In this document: positions 24,308-32,986 of the stretch, piece by piece
Layout: each line of letters begins with the position of its first letter
How positions within the stretch are numbered: position 1 is the stretch's first letter
Assembly: GCA_002375465.1 (NCBI GenBank)
Contig: DFLT01000015.1
Location: 62,001 to 126,000, forward strand
Direction of reading: 5' to 3'
From: Alphaproteobacteria bacterium UBA3612
Lineage (GTDB): Bacteria > Pseudomonadota > Alphaproteobacteria > Sphingomonadales > Sphingomonadaceae
DNA length: 64,000 nucleotides
The notes under the pieces: generated by a model
Database searches by the model: none
What the model was told of the DNA's origin: nothing
The model's input: the letters and a program-made list of their open reading frames with translations, nothing else
Made by a program: the position numbers and the translations under genes

Positions 24308-25764
24308 CACTGCATCGAAAAGCCGGGCGCGGCGGGGGGCGCGGCGGGTCCATCTGGGGGAAGCTGTGTCGCTTCTGCGGGAATACGGCTGGATTCCTCA
24401 TAAGTGCGGCCCAGCAGCAAGCGCTCGGCATCGTTTGGCGCCCGCAGGCCGTCCGTCGGCAAAGCCATGCGCCCAGACACCGGTTTCACCAGATACGGCG
24501 TGATTATGATCATCAGCTCGCTTTCGTTGCGGCGAAAGCTGTCGGATTTGAAGAGGGCACCCAGGATCGGAATGTCGCCCAGGAAGGGCACTTTCTCGCT
24601 GGAGGTGGAGAAGCTGTTGCGGGTCAGGCCACCGATCATGAAGCTCTGTCCCGAGCCCAGCTCGACGGAGGTCTCCGCCCGACGGGTCGAAAGCGCCGGA
24701 ATAGTCACGCCGTCGATCTGCACCGATCCCGCGTCCGTCAGTTCGGAAACTTCAGGGCGAACGCGCATGGATATGCGATTGTCCGCAAGCACGGTGGGCG
24801 AGAAGGCGATCGAGACGCCATATTGTTTGAATTCAACGTTTGTGCCGTCATTGCTGACGGTGACGACCGGAAATTCGCCGCCTGCCAGGAAGCTGGCCGT
24901 TTCTCCAGACAAAGCCGTCAAATTTGGTTCAGCGAGGAGCGTCAGCAGGCCATCATTTTCGAGGGCGTCGATCGTGGCGTTGAAATCCAGACCCAGAAGG
25001 TCACCTGCAAGGAAAGATGATGCGCCGCTGCCGCTGACATTCAGCTGCCGTCCGGGGCTGTTCGGCCCGACGACGAAATCGCCGGCGCTGTTGGTAAAGC
25101 CGCGGCGGCCGCGTGTCAGGCCGAACAGGAAGTCGGACGAATCGTTGATCGCGCTAAAGCTGACGCCCAACTGCTTCAGGATGTTGCGGCTGACTTCTGC
25201 AAAACGAACGCGCAGATTGACCTGCGCAGGGACGGCTGCCTGCAGCTTGTTGACGACCACTGTGTCGCCGGTGAAAGACTCGATCAGGCGCGTGGCTTCG
25301 CCGATTTCCTCGGGACTTGCGACGGTGCCGGTCAGCAGCGTCATGCCGTTCATCGTCAGCACCTGAATTTCGGAGCCGGGCATGGCGAGGCGCAGCATTT
25401 CGCGTATCTGGTCGATGTTGCGGCTGACGCGCACGGTCGCCGAATAGATATTCCGTCCCTGGTCGTCGGTCGCGTACAGGCTGGTTTCACCCGCCCCGCG
25501 TGCGAACAGGTAGACCTGCCGCTGCGATTTGATCTGCACGTCGGCGACACCCTGGTTCACGACGAAAATGTCGCTGATTGCCCGTGGCAGCGTGACCAGC
25601 GTGCCCTTGCCCTGCGATAATTCGATAACGCTGTCGGGTGTGGTCAGAACCGTCTGCGCGGTTTGTGCGGCCGCCTGTTCCGGCGCGCCGGCAAAGCCCA
25701 GCACCGTGGCGAACGCGGCACCTGCCAGTAGCGCGCCTTTGTAAAATCCATGCCCCATGATCAT
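24307..25764 (-). CDS. cpaC: Tad pilus secretin CpaC/RcpA
   Basis: A 485-residue outer-membrane secretin. Signal peptide (about 1-34), an N-terminal domain starting VIELSQGKGTLVTLPRAISDIFVVNQGVADV (the pilus-secretin N-domain), a BON-like repeat (about 110-165), and the secretin domain with VNLRVRFAEVSRN, LTLLAEPNLTALSGETASFLAGGEFPVV and the terminal VPFLGDIPILGALF...ELMIIITPYLVKP. It forms the channel for the pilus. Its start overlaps the cpaB stop (ATGA). Confidence 0.95.
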   Translation of the reverse strand: MIMGHGFYKGALLAGAAFATVLGFAGAPEQAAAQTAQTVLTTPDSVIELSQGKGTLVTLPRAISDIFVVNQGVADVQIKSQRQVYLFARGAGETSLYATDDQGRNIYSATVRVSRNIDQIREMLRLAMPGSEIQVLTMNGMTLLTGTVASPEEIGEATRLIESFTGDTVVVNKLQAAVPAQVNLRVRFAEVSRNILKQLGVSFSAINDSSDFLFGLTRGRRGFTNSAGDFVVGPNSPGRQLNVSGSGASSFLAGDLLGLDFNATIDALENDGLLTLLAEPNLTALSGETASFLAGGEFPVVTVSNDGTNVEFKQYGVSIAFSPTVLADNRISMRVRPEVSELTDAGSVQIDGVTIPALSTRRAETSVELGSGQSFMIGGLTRNSFSTSSEKVPFLGDIPILGALFKSDSFRRNESELMIIITPYLVKPVSGRMALPTDGLRAPNDAERLLLGRTYEESSRIPAEATQLPPDGPAAPPAAPGFSMQ

Positions 25765-26924
25765 TCGCCCCCGAAGACGGTTGCCATACGCGGATCTGCC
25801 CGTTCATTGCTGCCATTGCCGACCTGCGGCCCCGGAATGGGCCGTCCCGCGCTGTCGGTGGAATTCGCATTCGCCGCCGCGTCCAGTTGCGAAACAAGCG
25901 TCGAAGGCAGCGTGACCTGCGATCCGTCAGCCGCCCTGACGACGACGTTCTGAACGTTCATTCCGCGGGTGACGCGCACGCGCGGCGCTTCCTCGCCATT
26001 CGGCAGGACGGGTTTCTTCTTGGCGGTGTATCCCGGAGGGCCGTTGGACCCTACCGCGAACCGTGAAACTTCGCCGCCGGTGGTAAAGGTGCTGGAGGAC
26101 GCATCGGGCAACTGACGCGCGGCCAGTTCCATTGCGGCATCTTCCATACTGGTCTGATCGTCGCCCACTTCGATATCGCCCCGGGCGATGGCCTCCTCCA
26201 GCTGCTGCCGGCTGTCGGCCATGGCGCGAAGGGAGAAGCTGAGCGATCCGAGCGTTTGCGCGACAGCGATCTTCTCGACCATCTTCGGCATTACTTCGAA
26301 TGTGATCGAGCTGCCGGTGCGGGCTTCGGCCTGGCCGCTATCATCCAGCCGCTGATCAATCGCCAGGACGCGAACGTTGCGGACGATCGTTTCCGTGACA
26401 TTGTAACTGTAGGCGATGTCGCCATTTTCGTCCCTTACGTCGACCTTGCCGTTCAGCAGCACGTCGACACGGTCGCCCGGGAAGATAAAGCCCGCCACGC
26501 CGGATATAGTATTCAGCGGCACGGTGACGGCCCGTTGACCCGGCTGCAGCGCTGCGGCCAGGAAGCCCCGTTCGCCGGGGCCGACGACGGCACGTTTCGT
26601 GATCGGCTGCCCGGCCGGGATCGAAAGTCGGACTACCTTGCCGACCAAGCTTTCCGCGCCGCCATTCTCATCCGTGAAATAGGCGCCCTTCACCATGTCG
26701 GCGGGCCAGGGCTGATAGCTGAAATGCTCTGCCGTGATGATCGTGCCGAGCGGCAGCACCTCTTGCGCAACGAGGACCTTCGGTCCTTTGGGCTCGGCAA
26801 CCTGCATCACGGGTGCAGCGGACGCGGTCTGATTCGGCGACCCCAGCAGTGCGCGCACTGCAAATGCCGATATTCCCGCGACCAGCAATGCTCCGACGAG
26901 CAGGATGACCTTCTTTATATCCAT
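25761..26924 (-). CDS. cpaB: Tad pilus assembly protein CpaB/RcpC
   Basis: A 387-residue periplasmic protein with an N-terminal membrane anchor (MDIKKVILLVGALLVAGISAFAVRALL) and an SAF domain: VLVAQEVLPLGTIITAEHFSYQPWP and GQPITKRAVVGPGERGFLAAALQPGQRAVTVPL. The C-terminal 100 residues are low in complexity. CpaB proteins are thought to help secretin assembly or pilus stability. Second gene of the operon, 38 bases after cpaA. Confidence 0.92.
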   Translation of the reverse strand: MDIKKVILLVGALLVAGISAFAVRALLGSPNQTASAAPVMQVAEPKGPKVLVAQEVLPLGTIITAEHFSYQPWPADMVKGAYFTDENGGAESLVGKVVRLSIPAGQPITKRAVVGPGERGFLAAALQPGQRAVTVPLNTISGVAGFIFPGDRVDVLLNGKVDVRDENGDIAYSYNVTETIVRNVRVLAIDQRLDDSGQAEARTGSSITFEVMPKMVEKIAVAQTLGSLSFSLRAMADSRQQLEEAIARGDIEVGDDQTSMEDAAMELAARQLPDASSSTFTTGGEVSRFAVGSNGPPGYTAKKKPVLPNGEEAPRVRVTRGMNVQNVVVRAADGSQVTLPSTLVSQLDAAANANSTDSAGRPIPGPQVGNGSNERADPRMATVFGGE

Positions 26925-26962
26925 GACCCCGATGCCCCTGATCTATAGGTACGCATGGGGCG

Positions 26963-27436
26963 TTATGCAGAGAATCGGTTAATAATCGGTTCGCCAAGAA
27001 CAATTGCGGCCCCAACGGCGATGGCGACGCCATAGGGAATGCGGACGCGGCCCGGGCGACGGCGCAACCGATGCTCGGCCCATCCGACCAGTGTGACGAA
27101 CAATCCCGCGATGGAAACCCAGACCAGCATTTCCATCAGCGGAATGAAGGGAAGCCAGAGCGCCAGCGCAATCTGTAGCTTCAAATCTCCGCCGCCCATC
27201 CAGCCGCGAAGCCACAATAACCCGAAGATTACTGCCACTCCGGCGGCGAGTGCAATCTGGACGCCCATCGCCTTCCAAAAGGGCACGTCTTGTGCGCCCC
27301 AATAAGCAAAGGCGAGGATTGCGACGGCGGCATTCAGCCAGTTGGGAATGCGCCGCGCCTTCAGGTCGCTGAAAACGGTCCAGCCCAGAAGAATCATCAG
27401 TGCCGCCAGGGCGCCCCAATAGATGAAAGTCTGCAT
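26963..27436 (-). CDS. cpaA: prepilin peptidase CpaA/TadV
   Basis: A 157-residue membrane aspartic peptidase (A24 family) that removes the leader of Flp prepilins. The two catalytic aspartates are visible: D24 in FSDLKARRIPNWLN and the Asp of WMGGGDLKLQ, with four to six hydrophobic helices. The start MQTFIYWG at 27436 is preferred; an in-frame ATG 23 codons upstream would overlap the divergent hydrolase start. First gene of the Tad operon. The 50-base space to the divergent gene must hold both promoters, but no clear -35/-10 pair is seen. Confidence 0.92.
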   Translation of the reverse strand: MQTFIYWGALAALMILLGWTVFSDLKARRIPNWLNAAVAILAFAYWGAQDVPFWKAMGVQIALAAGVAVIFGLLWLRGWMGGGDLKLQIALALWLPFIPLMEMLVWVSIAGLFVTLVGWAEHRLRRRPGRVRIPYGVAIAVGAAIVLGEPIINRFSA

Positions 27437-27486
27437 GCGGCGGGGATAGACGCGAAGGTTGAAAAAGCCGTAACCATGCCCGCCTA

Positions 27487-28419
27487 ATGATTCCCCACCC
27501 CTCACCCGACAGGCGAATCCGTATGCCGGACGGCGGTGTGACGCGGATATATGAGGCGGCGGATGGTGCGCGCCTGCGCACCGTTAGCTGGCCGGACCCG
27601 CCCACCGCCAAGGGGCACATACTCTTTGCTGGCGGCAAGCGCGATTTCATCGAACGGCACTCGGAAACCTATCACCGCCTGCTTGGGGCAGGGTACGGCC
27701 TGACCGCGCTCGATTGGCGTGATCAGGGCCTCTCCGCGCGGGGGTCGGTCCGTGACGATCGTCTGTTTCAGATGATGGCGGGCGATTTCAGGTTGATCGC
27801 CAAGGATGTCGCGGCGCTGCATCCGGCGCCATTGATCCTGATGGCACATTCCATGGGCGCGCACATGATGCTGCGCGTGCTGGCGGAGGACGCCGACCTG
27901 CGGGCAGCGACGGATCGCGCGATTCTGTTCGCGCCCATGCTGGGGATTGCCGCGCCGCTGCCATCATGGCTGATGGGGATGGTGGCATGGTCGCAGACAA
28001 TGGTGGGGAATGCGCGTGGCCGCCCGCCCGGGCAGCCCGAATATGGCCCCGTCTATCGGTCGCAGGCGCGCTGCGATCGTTTGACTACCGACCGGACGCG
28101 CTTCGATGAGGGGTTCAGCTTCATAGAGGCTGAATCCGGCCTTGCGGCGGGCGGGGCCAGCTGGGGCTGGCTCTATGGGGCCTATCGTTCGATGGTCGCG
28201 CTTACCCGTCCCGGCGTGCTGGAGGGTGTGGATACGCCCATATTGATCCTGCTTGGCAGCGATGAGCGAATCGTCGATCCCGCTGCCATTCGAAAGGCGG
28301 TCCGGCGCCTGCCCCATGCAAAGCTGCACATCATCACCGGCGGACGGCATGAACTGCAGCTGGAATCGGACAAGATACAGCAGCAGGTGTGGACCGCCGT
28401 GGACGATTTTCTGTCGTGA
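27487..28419 (+). CDS. alpha/beta hydrolase, lysophospholipase-like
   Basis: A 310-residue serine hydrolase of the PldB/monoglyceride-lipase type. The nucleophile elbow is MAHSMGAHM, the acid is in ILLGSDERIVDPAAI and the His in IITGGRHELQ; DWRDQGLSAR is the usual oxyanion-side motif. It probably cleaves lysophospholipids or monoglycerides; the substrate is not proved. Its stop shares bases with the ATG of the oxidoreductase gene (TGATG), so they form a two-gene operon divergent from the Tad operon. Confidence 0.87.
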   Translation: MIPHPSPDRRIRMPDGGVTRIYEAADGARLRTVSWPDPPTAKGHILFAGGKRDFIERHSETYHRLLGAGYGLTALDWRDQGLSARGSVRDDRLFQMMAGDFRLIAKDVAALHPAPLILMAHSMGAHMMLRVLAEDADLRAATDRAILFAPMLGIAAPLPSWLMGMVAWSQTMVGNARGRPPGQPEYGPVYRSQARCDRLTTDRTRFDEGFSFIEAESGLAAGGASWGWLYGAYRSMVALTRPGVLEGVDTPILILLGSDERIVDPAAIRKAVRRLPHAKLHIITGGRHELQLESDKIQQQVWTAVDDFLS

Positions 28420-29519
28420 TGGATTGCGACTATCTGATCGTCGGGGCCGGCATCGCAGGCGCCAGTCTTGCCTGGCACCTCGCGCCGCACGGTCGGGTAA
28501 TTATCCTCGAAAGTGAGGATCATCCGGGGATGCATGCGACGGGGCGCTCGGCAGCATTTTTTGCCGAAACCTATGGCGGCCGCGGTGTTCAGCCCCTGAC
28601 CACCGCTTCCAAGGCATTCTTTCGCGCGCCGCCCGCAGATTTCACGCAGGTACCGCTGATTCGCGAGCGGGGTGCGCTGCATGTCGCCCGGCCGGGTAGC
28701 GAGGCCGTGGAGGTGCTGATGCGGCAGTTCGCCGGAACGGGCGTTCATATAGAACGACTTGGTGCCGCCGAGACGCGCGCACGAATGCCGCTGCTCGTAC
28801 CGTCGTGGAGTCGGCATTCCGCATGGGACCCTGAATGCTGCGATTTGGACGTTGCGGCGCTGCATGCAGCCTATCTTTCCGGAGCGAAGAAGCGCGGCGC
28901 GCGCCTGCTGGCCGCGTCTCCGATGCAGTCGGCGCAGCGTGTGGGGAACTCGTGGACGGTACAAACCGGCTCGGCGCAAGTGACCGCGCGGCTGCTGATA
29001 AATGCGGCGGGCGCGTGGGCTGACGAGGTGGCGCGCCGGGCGGGTGTGTCGCCAATCGGGATAGCGCCGCTGCGGCGGACCATGCTTGCGGTGGAAATCG
29101 ACCGCCCGATCGATCCAGACTGGCCCCTGACCGTCGACGCGGACGGCGAACTCTATTTCAAGGCCGAATCAGGCCATTTATGGATCACGCCGCATGACGA
29201 GGTTCCAGACCAGCCCAGCGATGCGCAGCCGGACGAACTGGCCATCGCGACCGCGATCGACCGGTTCGAACGTGCCAGTGTCGCACGGGTCAAACGCATT
29301 GTGCGCCGTTGGGCGGGCCTGAGGAGCTTCGCGCCTGATCGCTTGCCGGTATATGGCGAGGATCCGACGGCCCAGGGCTTTTTCTGGTGCGCCGGACAGG
29401 GCGGCTTCGGTATCCAGACTGCGCCTGCAGCCTCTGAAATGGCTGCGGCGATCGCTTTGGGCACGGATGTAGCGTCGGGCGTAGACCCGGCGCGCTATAC
29501 ACCGGGTCGTTTTCGTTAG
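28419..29519 (+). CDS. FAD-dependent amino-acid oxidase/dehydrogenase family protein
   Basis: A 366-residue DAO-family flavoenzyme. The FAD-binding site VGAGIAGASLAWHLAPHGRVIILE is at the N-terminus and the second FAD contact GFFWCAGQGGFGIQTAPAASEMAA is near the C-terminus. The pattern HATGRSAAFFAETYG after the dinucleotide fold resembles D-arginine dehydrogenase/glycine oxidase-like enzymes. Oxidation of a D-amino acid or N-methyl amino acid is inferred; the substrate is unknown. Translationally coupled to the hydrolase. Start chosen for the TGATG overlap. Confidence 0.85.
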   Translation: MDCDYLIVGAGIAGASLAWHLAPHGRVIILESEDHPGMHATGRSAAFFAETYGGRGVQPLTTASKAFFRAPPADFTQVPLIRERGALHVARPGSEAVEVLMRQFAGTGVHIERLGAAETRARMPLLVPSWSRHSAWDPECCDLDVAALHAAYLSGAKKRGARLLAASPMQSAQRVGNSWTVQTGSAQVTARLLINAAGAWADEVARRAGVSPIGIAPLRRTMLAVEIDRPIDPDWPLTVDADGELYFKAESGHLWITPHDEVPDQPSDAQPDELAIATAIDRFERASVARVKRIVRRWAGLRSFAPDRLPVYGEDPTAQGFFWCAGQGGFGIQTAPAASEMAAAIALGTDVASGVDPARYTPGRFR

Positions 29520-29543
29520 CCCGTTATCCGGCTATGCGCGTTT

Positions 29544-30329
29544 TTATTTCGCGCTGCGGCGGCGGCGAATTCCGGCCAGTCCCAACAGACCGAGGCCCAG
29601 CAAACCAAGAGCTGCAGGCTCCGGCACCTCGCCTTCAAAGACATCCAGATTGATGAATTTGATTTTCAGGCTGTCAAAGGGGCTGCCTGCCGCGCCCAGA
29701 TCGCCCGCGATCATGACGACATTACCGTAAGTGGAACCAAAATCGAAATTATCGGCGCTGACGAACTGTCCATCATAGAGAGACCCCGTCCAGAAATCGG
29801 TCTGAACGTCCAGATATGTCGACAGCGTGTTAAACTGGGTGGTGGGATCGATATAGCTGTCGAACCCCGTATCCACGCGGCCAACGGCCACGGAAACGTC
29901 GGCGTCGATCTGGCCTTCCTGATAATAGGCCGTCAGCCCAACTTCATCGGGGCGCACCAGCTGGTCGAATTGCAGCATGATGAAGTCGGTCGAATAACCA
30001 TTGTCCATCGTATGCATGGGCGATCCGGCATTCGTGCCCTCGCCGCGATTGGAGACGCCAAGGCCGCCGCTATATTCGTTCAGCTGGGCACTCTGCTTGT
30101 TGCCATTATTATAGTTCGTGCCGGAATAGGCGAACGCAGTCGCGCGCACGTTCACCGTGCGGCCATTCCCGTCCATGACCTGATACAGACGGGCGTTGCC
30201 GTAGCCACTGTCCACTGTCCAATTCTGATCTTCCAGATTGACGCTGAGCGGCGCCGCATTGGCAGTCCCTGCAAGCCCCAGCGCCATCGTGGCAGCCGCC
30301 AGCTTCAGAAGGTCTGTTCGGATCGTCAT
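29544..30329 (-). CDS. PEP-CTERM sorting-domain protein 1
   Basis: A 261-residue exported protein. Signal peptide MTIRTDLLKLAAATMALGL...ANA, a beta-rich unknown body, and a C-terminal PEP-CTERM tail: VPEPAALGLLGLGL, a hydrophobic helix and RRRR. Exosortase is expected to remove the tail during export to the surface, often together with exopolysaccharide. The start at 30329 fits the signal peptide and the AGGAA site; the longer frame upstream runs through the promoter. It has a sigma54 promoter and an upstream element shared with PEP-CTERM protein 2. No exosortase gene is in the window. Confidence 0.9.
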   Translation of the reverse strand: MTIRTDLLKLAAATMALGLAGTANAAPLSVNLEDQNWTVDSGYGNARLYQVMDGNGRTVNVRATAFAYSGTNYNNGNKQSAQLNEYSGGLGVSNRGEGTNAGSPMHTMDNGYSTDFIMLQFDQLVRPDEVGLTAYYQEGQIDADVSVAVGRVDTGFDSYIDPTTQFNTLSTYLDVQTDFWTGSLYDGQFVSADNFDFGSTYGNVVMIAGDLGAAGSPFDSLKIKFINLDVFEGEVPEPAALGLLGLGLLGLAGIRRRRSAK

Positions 30330-30367
30330 CTGTGGAATTCCTGTTTGCTTACCTGAAGGAACACAAA

Positions 30368-30382
30368 GCAAGGACCGTACCA
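30368..30382 (-). promoter_or_regulatory. sigma54 promoter of PEP-CTERM gene 1
   Basis: On the - strand: TGGTACGGTCCTTGCT, one mismatch from the RpoN consensus TGGCACGNNNNTTGCW. The predicted start is near 30356, about 27 bases before the ATG, which leaves the AGGAA ribosome site within the leader. Confidence 0.75.
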
Positions 30383-30434
30383 AATTGCCACCATATTGAT
30401 TTCGTTTCAAAAACGAAACGGAGGAAATCAAACT

Positions 30435-30450
30435 TGTAAAGTTTTCCGAC
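30435..30450 (-). promoter_or_regulatory. upstream activator element of PEP-CTERM gene 1
   Basis: TGTAAAGTTTTCCGAC (+ strand) is identical at 15 of 16 bases to the element before PEP-CTERM gene 2. Its first base is 67 bp from the first base of the sigma54 promoter. CCGAC is repeated 7 bases further on. It is a likely enhancer site for a sigma54 activator such as PrsR of PEP-CTERM systems. Confidence 0.65.
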
Positions 30451-30533
30451 TCTCCGACACTGGAGTCGCCGCCTGTTCGACTTGAACCTTACCTGAAAAG
30501 GTTAATAATTACGACATGAATAAAGTGGGGGCA

Positions 30534-30989
30534 TCAACCAGCCGCGGCCAGAGCGCGCGCCTCCTCGATGGCGCGATTGGCCAGCTGATCCGCCCGTTCA
30601 TTTTCAGTGTGGCCAGCGTGACCCTTGACCCAGCGCCAGTCGACATCGTGGCGGTCCGCCGCCCCAATCAGCGCTTGCCACAGATCGGCATTCTTCACCG
30701 GCTTTTTCGCCGCCGTCTTCCAGCCGTTGCGCTGCCAGCCCGCGACCCATTTCGTTATGCCGTCGCGAACATAAACGCTGTCCGTGGTCAGGTGCACGGT
30801 GCAAGGCCGTTTCAGCACCTTCAGCGCCTCGATCGCGGCCATCAATTCCATGCGGTTGTTCGTCGTCTCCGCCTCGTACCCGTATAGTTCCCGCTCCCGC
30901 TCCCCCATGCGAAGAAGAGCGCCCCAGCCGCCCGGGCCGGGATTGCCCTTGCATGCGCCGTCGGTGAAGATTTCGACGATCGCGCTCAT
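30534..30989 (-). CDS. rnhA: ribonuclease HI
   Basis: Degrades RNA in RNA-DNA hybrids. 151 residues, and the four catalytic acids are at the same positions as in E. coli: D10 (IFTDGAC), E48 (NNRMELM), D70 (LTTDSVYV) and D134 (NERADQLA), with H124 in the mobile loop. The start overlaps the thrB stop by 4 bases. Last gene of the ispH-thrB-rnhA operon, an arrangement common in Sphingomonadales. Confidence 0.97.
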   Translation of the reverse strand: MSAIVEIFTDGACKGNPGPGGWGALLRMGERERELYGYEAETTNNRMELMAAIEALKVLKRPCTVHLTTDSVYVRDGITKWVAGWQRNGWKTAAKKPVKNADLWQALIGAADRHDVDWRWVKGHAGHTENERADQLANRAIEEARALAAAG

Positions 30990-31939
30990 GCGGACCGATA
31001 ATGGATTAGCCTGCGCGCAAAGGCCATTGGATCCTTGCGCGTGACCATCGCATCCGGCGGCGTATTGATCCAGTCATAGGCGCGGGTCAGCAGGAAACGC
31101 AGCGCGGCGCCCCGCGCGAGCCCGTTAAACGCGGCCTCCTCCGCCTCTGACAAGGCACGATGCTGCCGATAGCCGTCGAGAAGGGCGGTCGACACGTCTT
31201 CACCGCGCCATCCGCCCTCGTCGTCGAAAGCCCAGGAGGCATGGGTGACCGCCAGATCATATGCCAAGCGGTCCGTACAGGCGAAATAGAAGTCGATCAG
31301 CCCGCTGATCTCTCCCTCAAGCACCAGGACATTGTCGGGAAAGAGGTCGGCATGGACAATGCCAACAGGAATGTCGTCGGGCCGGTGTGACCGTTGCCAT
31401 TTGAGTTCGTCCTCGACGAGAGCGGGCAGGGAGGGATCGATTTCCTGCAAATGCCCAGCGCATGCCGCAGCAAGATCCTCCCATCCGGCCAGAGACAGGC
31501 TATTCGGTCGCGTCCCGGTAAAATCTGCCGCACCGAGGTGCAATTCCGCCAGCGCCGCTCCCGCCCGCTTTGCAAGAGCGGGGGTTACATCGGTGACGGA
31601 AACCCCCGGCAGAAATTCGATCAGACAGGCGGGCCGCCCCTCCAGCCTCTGCAGCGCGGTACCGTCCTTGTCCGTGATGGGGGCGGGCACGGGCAGCCCC
31701 TTGTCAGCCAGATGAGACGTCAGGCCCAGGAAAAACGGCAGATCGGCAAGCTCCACGCGCTTTTCGTAAAGGGTCAGGATGAAGCGCGCGCCGCGCCCGT
31801 CGGAGCCGGTGGTCTCCACCAGATAGTTCGAATTCTCGACGCCCTCGGCGATGCCCTTTGCGCTGACCAGATGGCCAACATCGTACCGCGTTAGAAATGC
31901 GGCAAGTGCCTCCGACGAAACCTTGGTATAAACCGCCAT
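30986..31939 (-). CDS. thrB: homoserine kinase (type II, APH fold)
   Basis: Phosphorylates L-homoserine in threonine synthesis. 317 residues of the aminoglycoside-phosphotransferase fold rather than the GHMP fold: GVENSNYLVETTG (nucleotide loop), catalytic loop GIVHADLFPDNVLV, metal-binding GLIDFYFACTDRLAYDLA. This type is the usual ThrB of alphaproteobacteria. The start overlaps the ispH stop (TGATG) and the end overlaps rnhA, so all three are coupled. Confidence 0.95.
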   Translation of the reverse strand: MAVYTKVSSEALAAFLTRYDVGHLVSAKGIAEGVENSNYLVETTGSDGRGARFILTLYEKRVELADLPFFLGLTSHLADKGLPVPAPITDKDGTALQRLEGRPACLIEFLPGVSVTDVTPALAKRAGAALAELHLGAADFTGTRPNSLSLAGWEDLAAACAGHLQEIDPSLPALVEDELKWQRSHRPDDIPVGIVHADLFPDNVLVLEGEISGLIDFYFACTDRLAYDLAVTHASWAFDDEGGWRGEDVSTALLDGYRQHRALSEAEEAAFNGLARGAALRFLLTRAYDWINTPPDAMVTRKDPMAFARRLIHYRSA

Positions 31940-32907
31940 CAGGCTGCTGAAAGCATTCGTGGCATTTTGAAAACGACGTTCTCTTCTGCCGTGGTGATCG
32001 TTTCCAGTTCGACGTCGCGCCCTTGCGACAGGCGGTCGATCAGCTCCTGCACCAGAATTTCGGGCGCTGAAGCCCCGGCGGTAACGCCGATGGTTTGCGC
32101 ACCGTCCAGCATTGCCTCGTCCAGCAGTTCCGCGCGTTGCAGCAATGCCGCGCGGGCGCCGCAGCGTTCCGCCACTTCGACCAATCTCAGCGAATTTGAG
32201 GAATTGGGGGCGCCGATAACGAAAACGACATCACAACGCGCCGCCATCGCCTTCACCGCCTCTTGCCGGTTCGATGTCGCATAGCAGATATCCTCCCCGC
32301 GCGGCGCCTGGATATTGGGGAAGCGTTCCTGCAGCTTGCTGACCATTTCCGCCGTATCGTCGACGGAAAGGGTGGTTTGCGTCAGAAAGGCGAGGTTGTC
32401 CGGATCCGCCACCTGCACGCGTTGCACATCTTCCACCGTTTGGATCAGCGTCATCATTCCGTCCGGCACCTGGCCAAATGTGCCGATGACTTCCGGATGG
32501 CCCGCATGGCCGATGAACAGGATGTGACGACCGCTCGCGATCAGTCGTTCTGCTTGCCTGTGGACCTTCGACACCAGCGGACAGGTGGCGTCGACATATA
32601 ATAATTGACGCCGTTCCGCCTCTGCCGGCACGGACTTCGGAACGCCATGTGCGGAGAATATTACCGGGACGCCGTCCGGCACCTGATCCAGATTTTCGAC
32701 GAACACCGCGCCCTTCTCGCGCAGCGAATCGACAACGAACTTATTATGGACGATCTCGTGCCGCACATAGACCGGGGCGCCATATTTGCGTAGCGCGGTT
32801 TCCACGATCTGAATGGCCCGGTCGACGCCGGCGCAAAAGCCACGCGGATTGGCAACAAGGATCTTCAGGGGGGCTTTGGGTTCGGGGGACGTAACAGGCA
32901 TGGTCAT
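31939..32907 (-). CDS. ispH: 4-hydroxy-3-methylbut-2-enyl diphosphate reductase
   Basis: Last step of the MEP isoprenoid pathway, a [4Fe-4S] enzyme that makes IPP and DMAPP. The three cluster cysteines are visible in LVANPRGFCAGVDRAI, VDATCPLVSKVHR and GEDICYATSNRQEA, with the active-site segments VRHEIVHNKFV and GHAGHPEVIG. 322 residues from the ATG at 32907; another ATG two codons later is equally possible. A longer frame upstream overlaps the divergent lipoprotein gene and is not used. First gene of the operon. Confidence 0.95.
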   Translation of the reverse strand: MTMPVTSPEPKAPLKILVANPRGFCAGVDRAIQIVETALRKYGAPVYVRHEIVHNKFVVDSLREKGAVFVENLDQVPDGVPVIFSAHGVPKSVPAEAERRQLLYVDATCPLVSKVHRQAERLIASGRHILFIGHAGHPEVIGTFGQVPDGMMTLIQTVEDVQRVQVADPDNLAFLTQTTLSVDDTAEMVSKLQERFPNIQAPRGEDICYATSNRQEAVKAMAARCDVVFVIGAPNSSNSLRLVEVAERCGARAALLQRAELLDEAMLDGAQTIGVTAGASAPEILVQELIDRLSQGRDVELETITTAEENVVFKMPRMLSAA

Positions 32908-32986
32908 CAGGTAAGGGTTTTCTTGCCGCTCCGAAAGGCGCTTCCTATAGCGTCGGATATCCTCGACGACAGTGAAAGCCGGTTTT

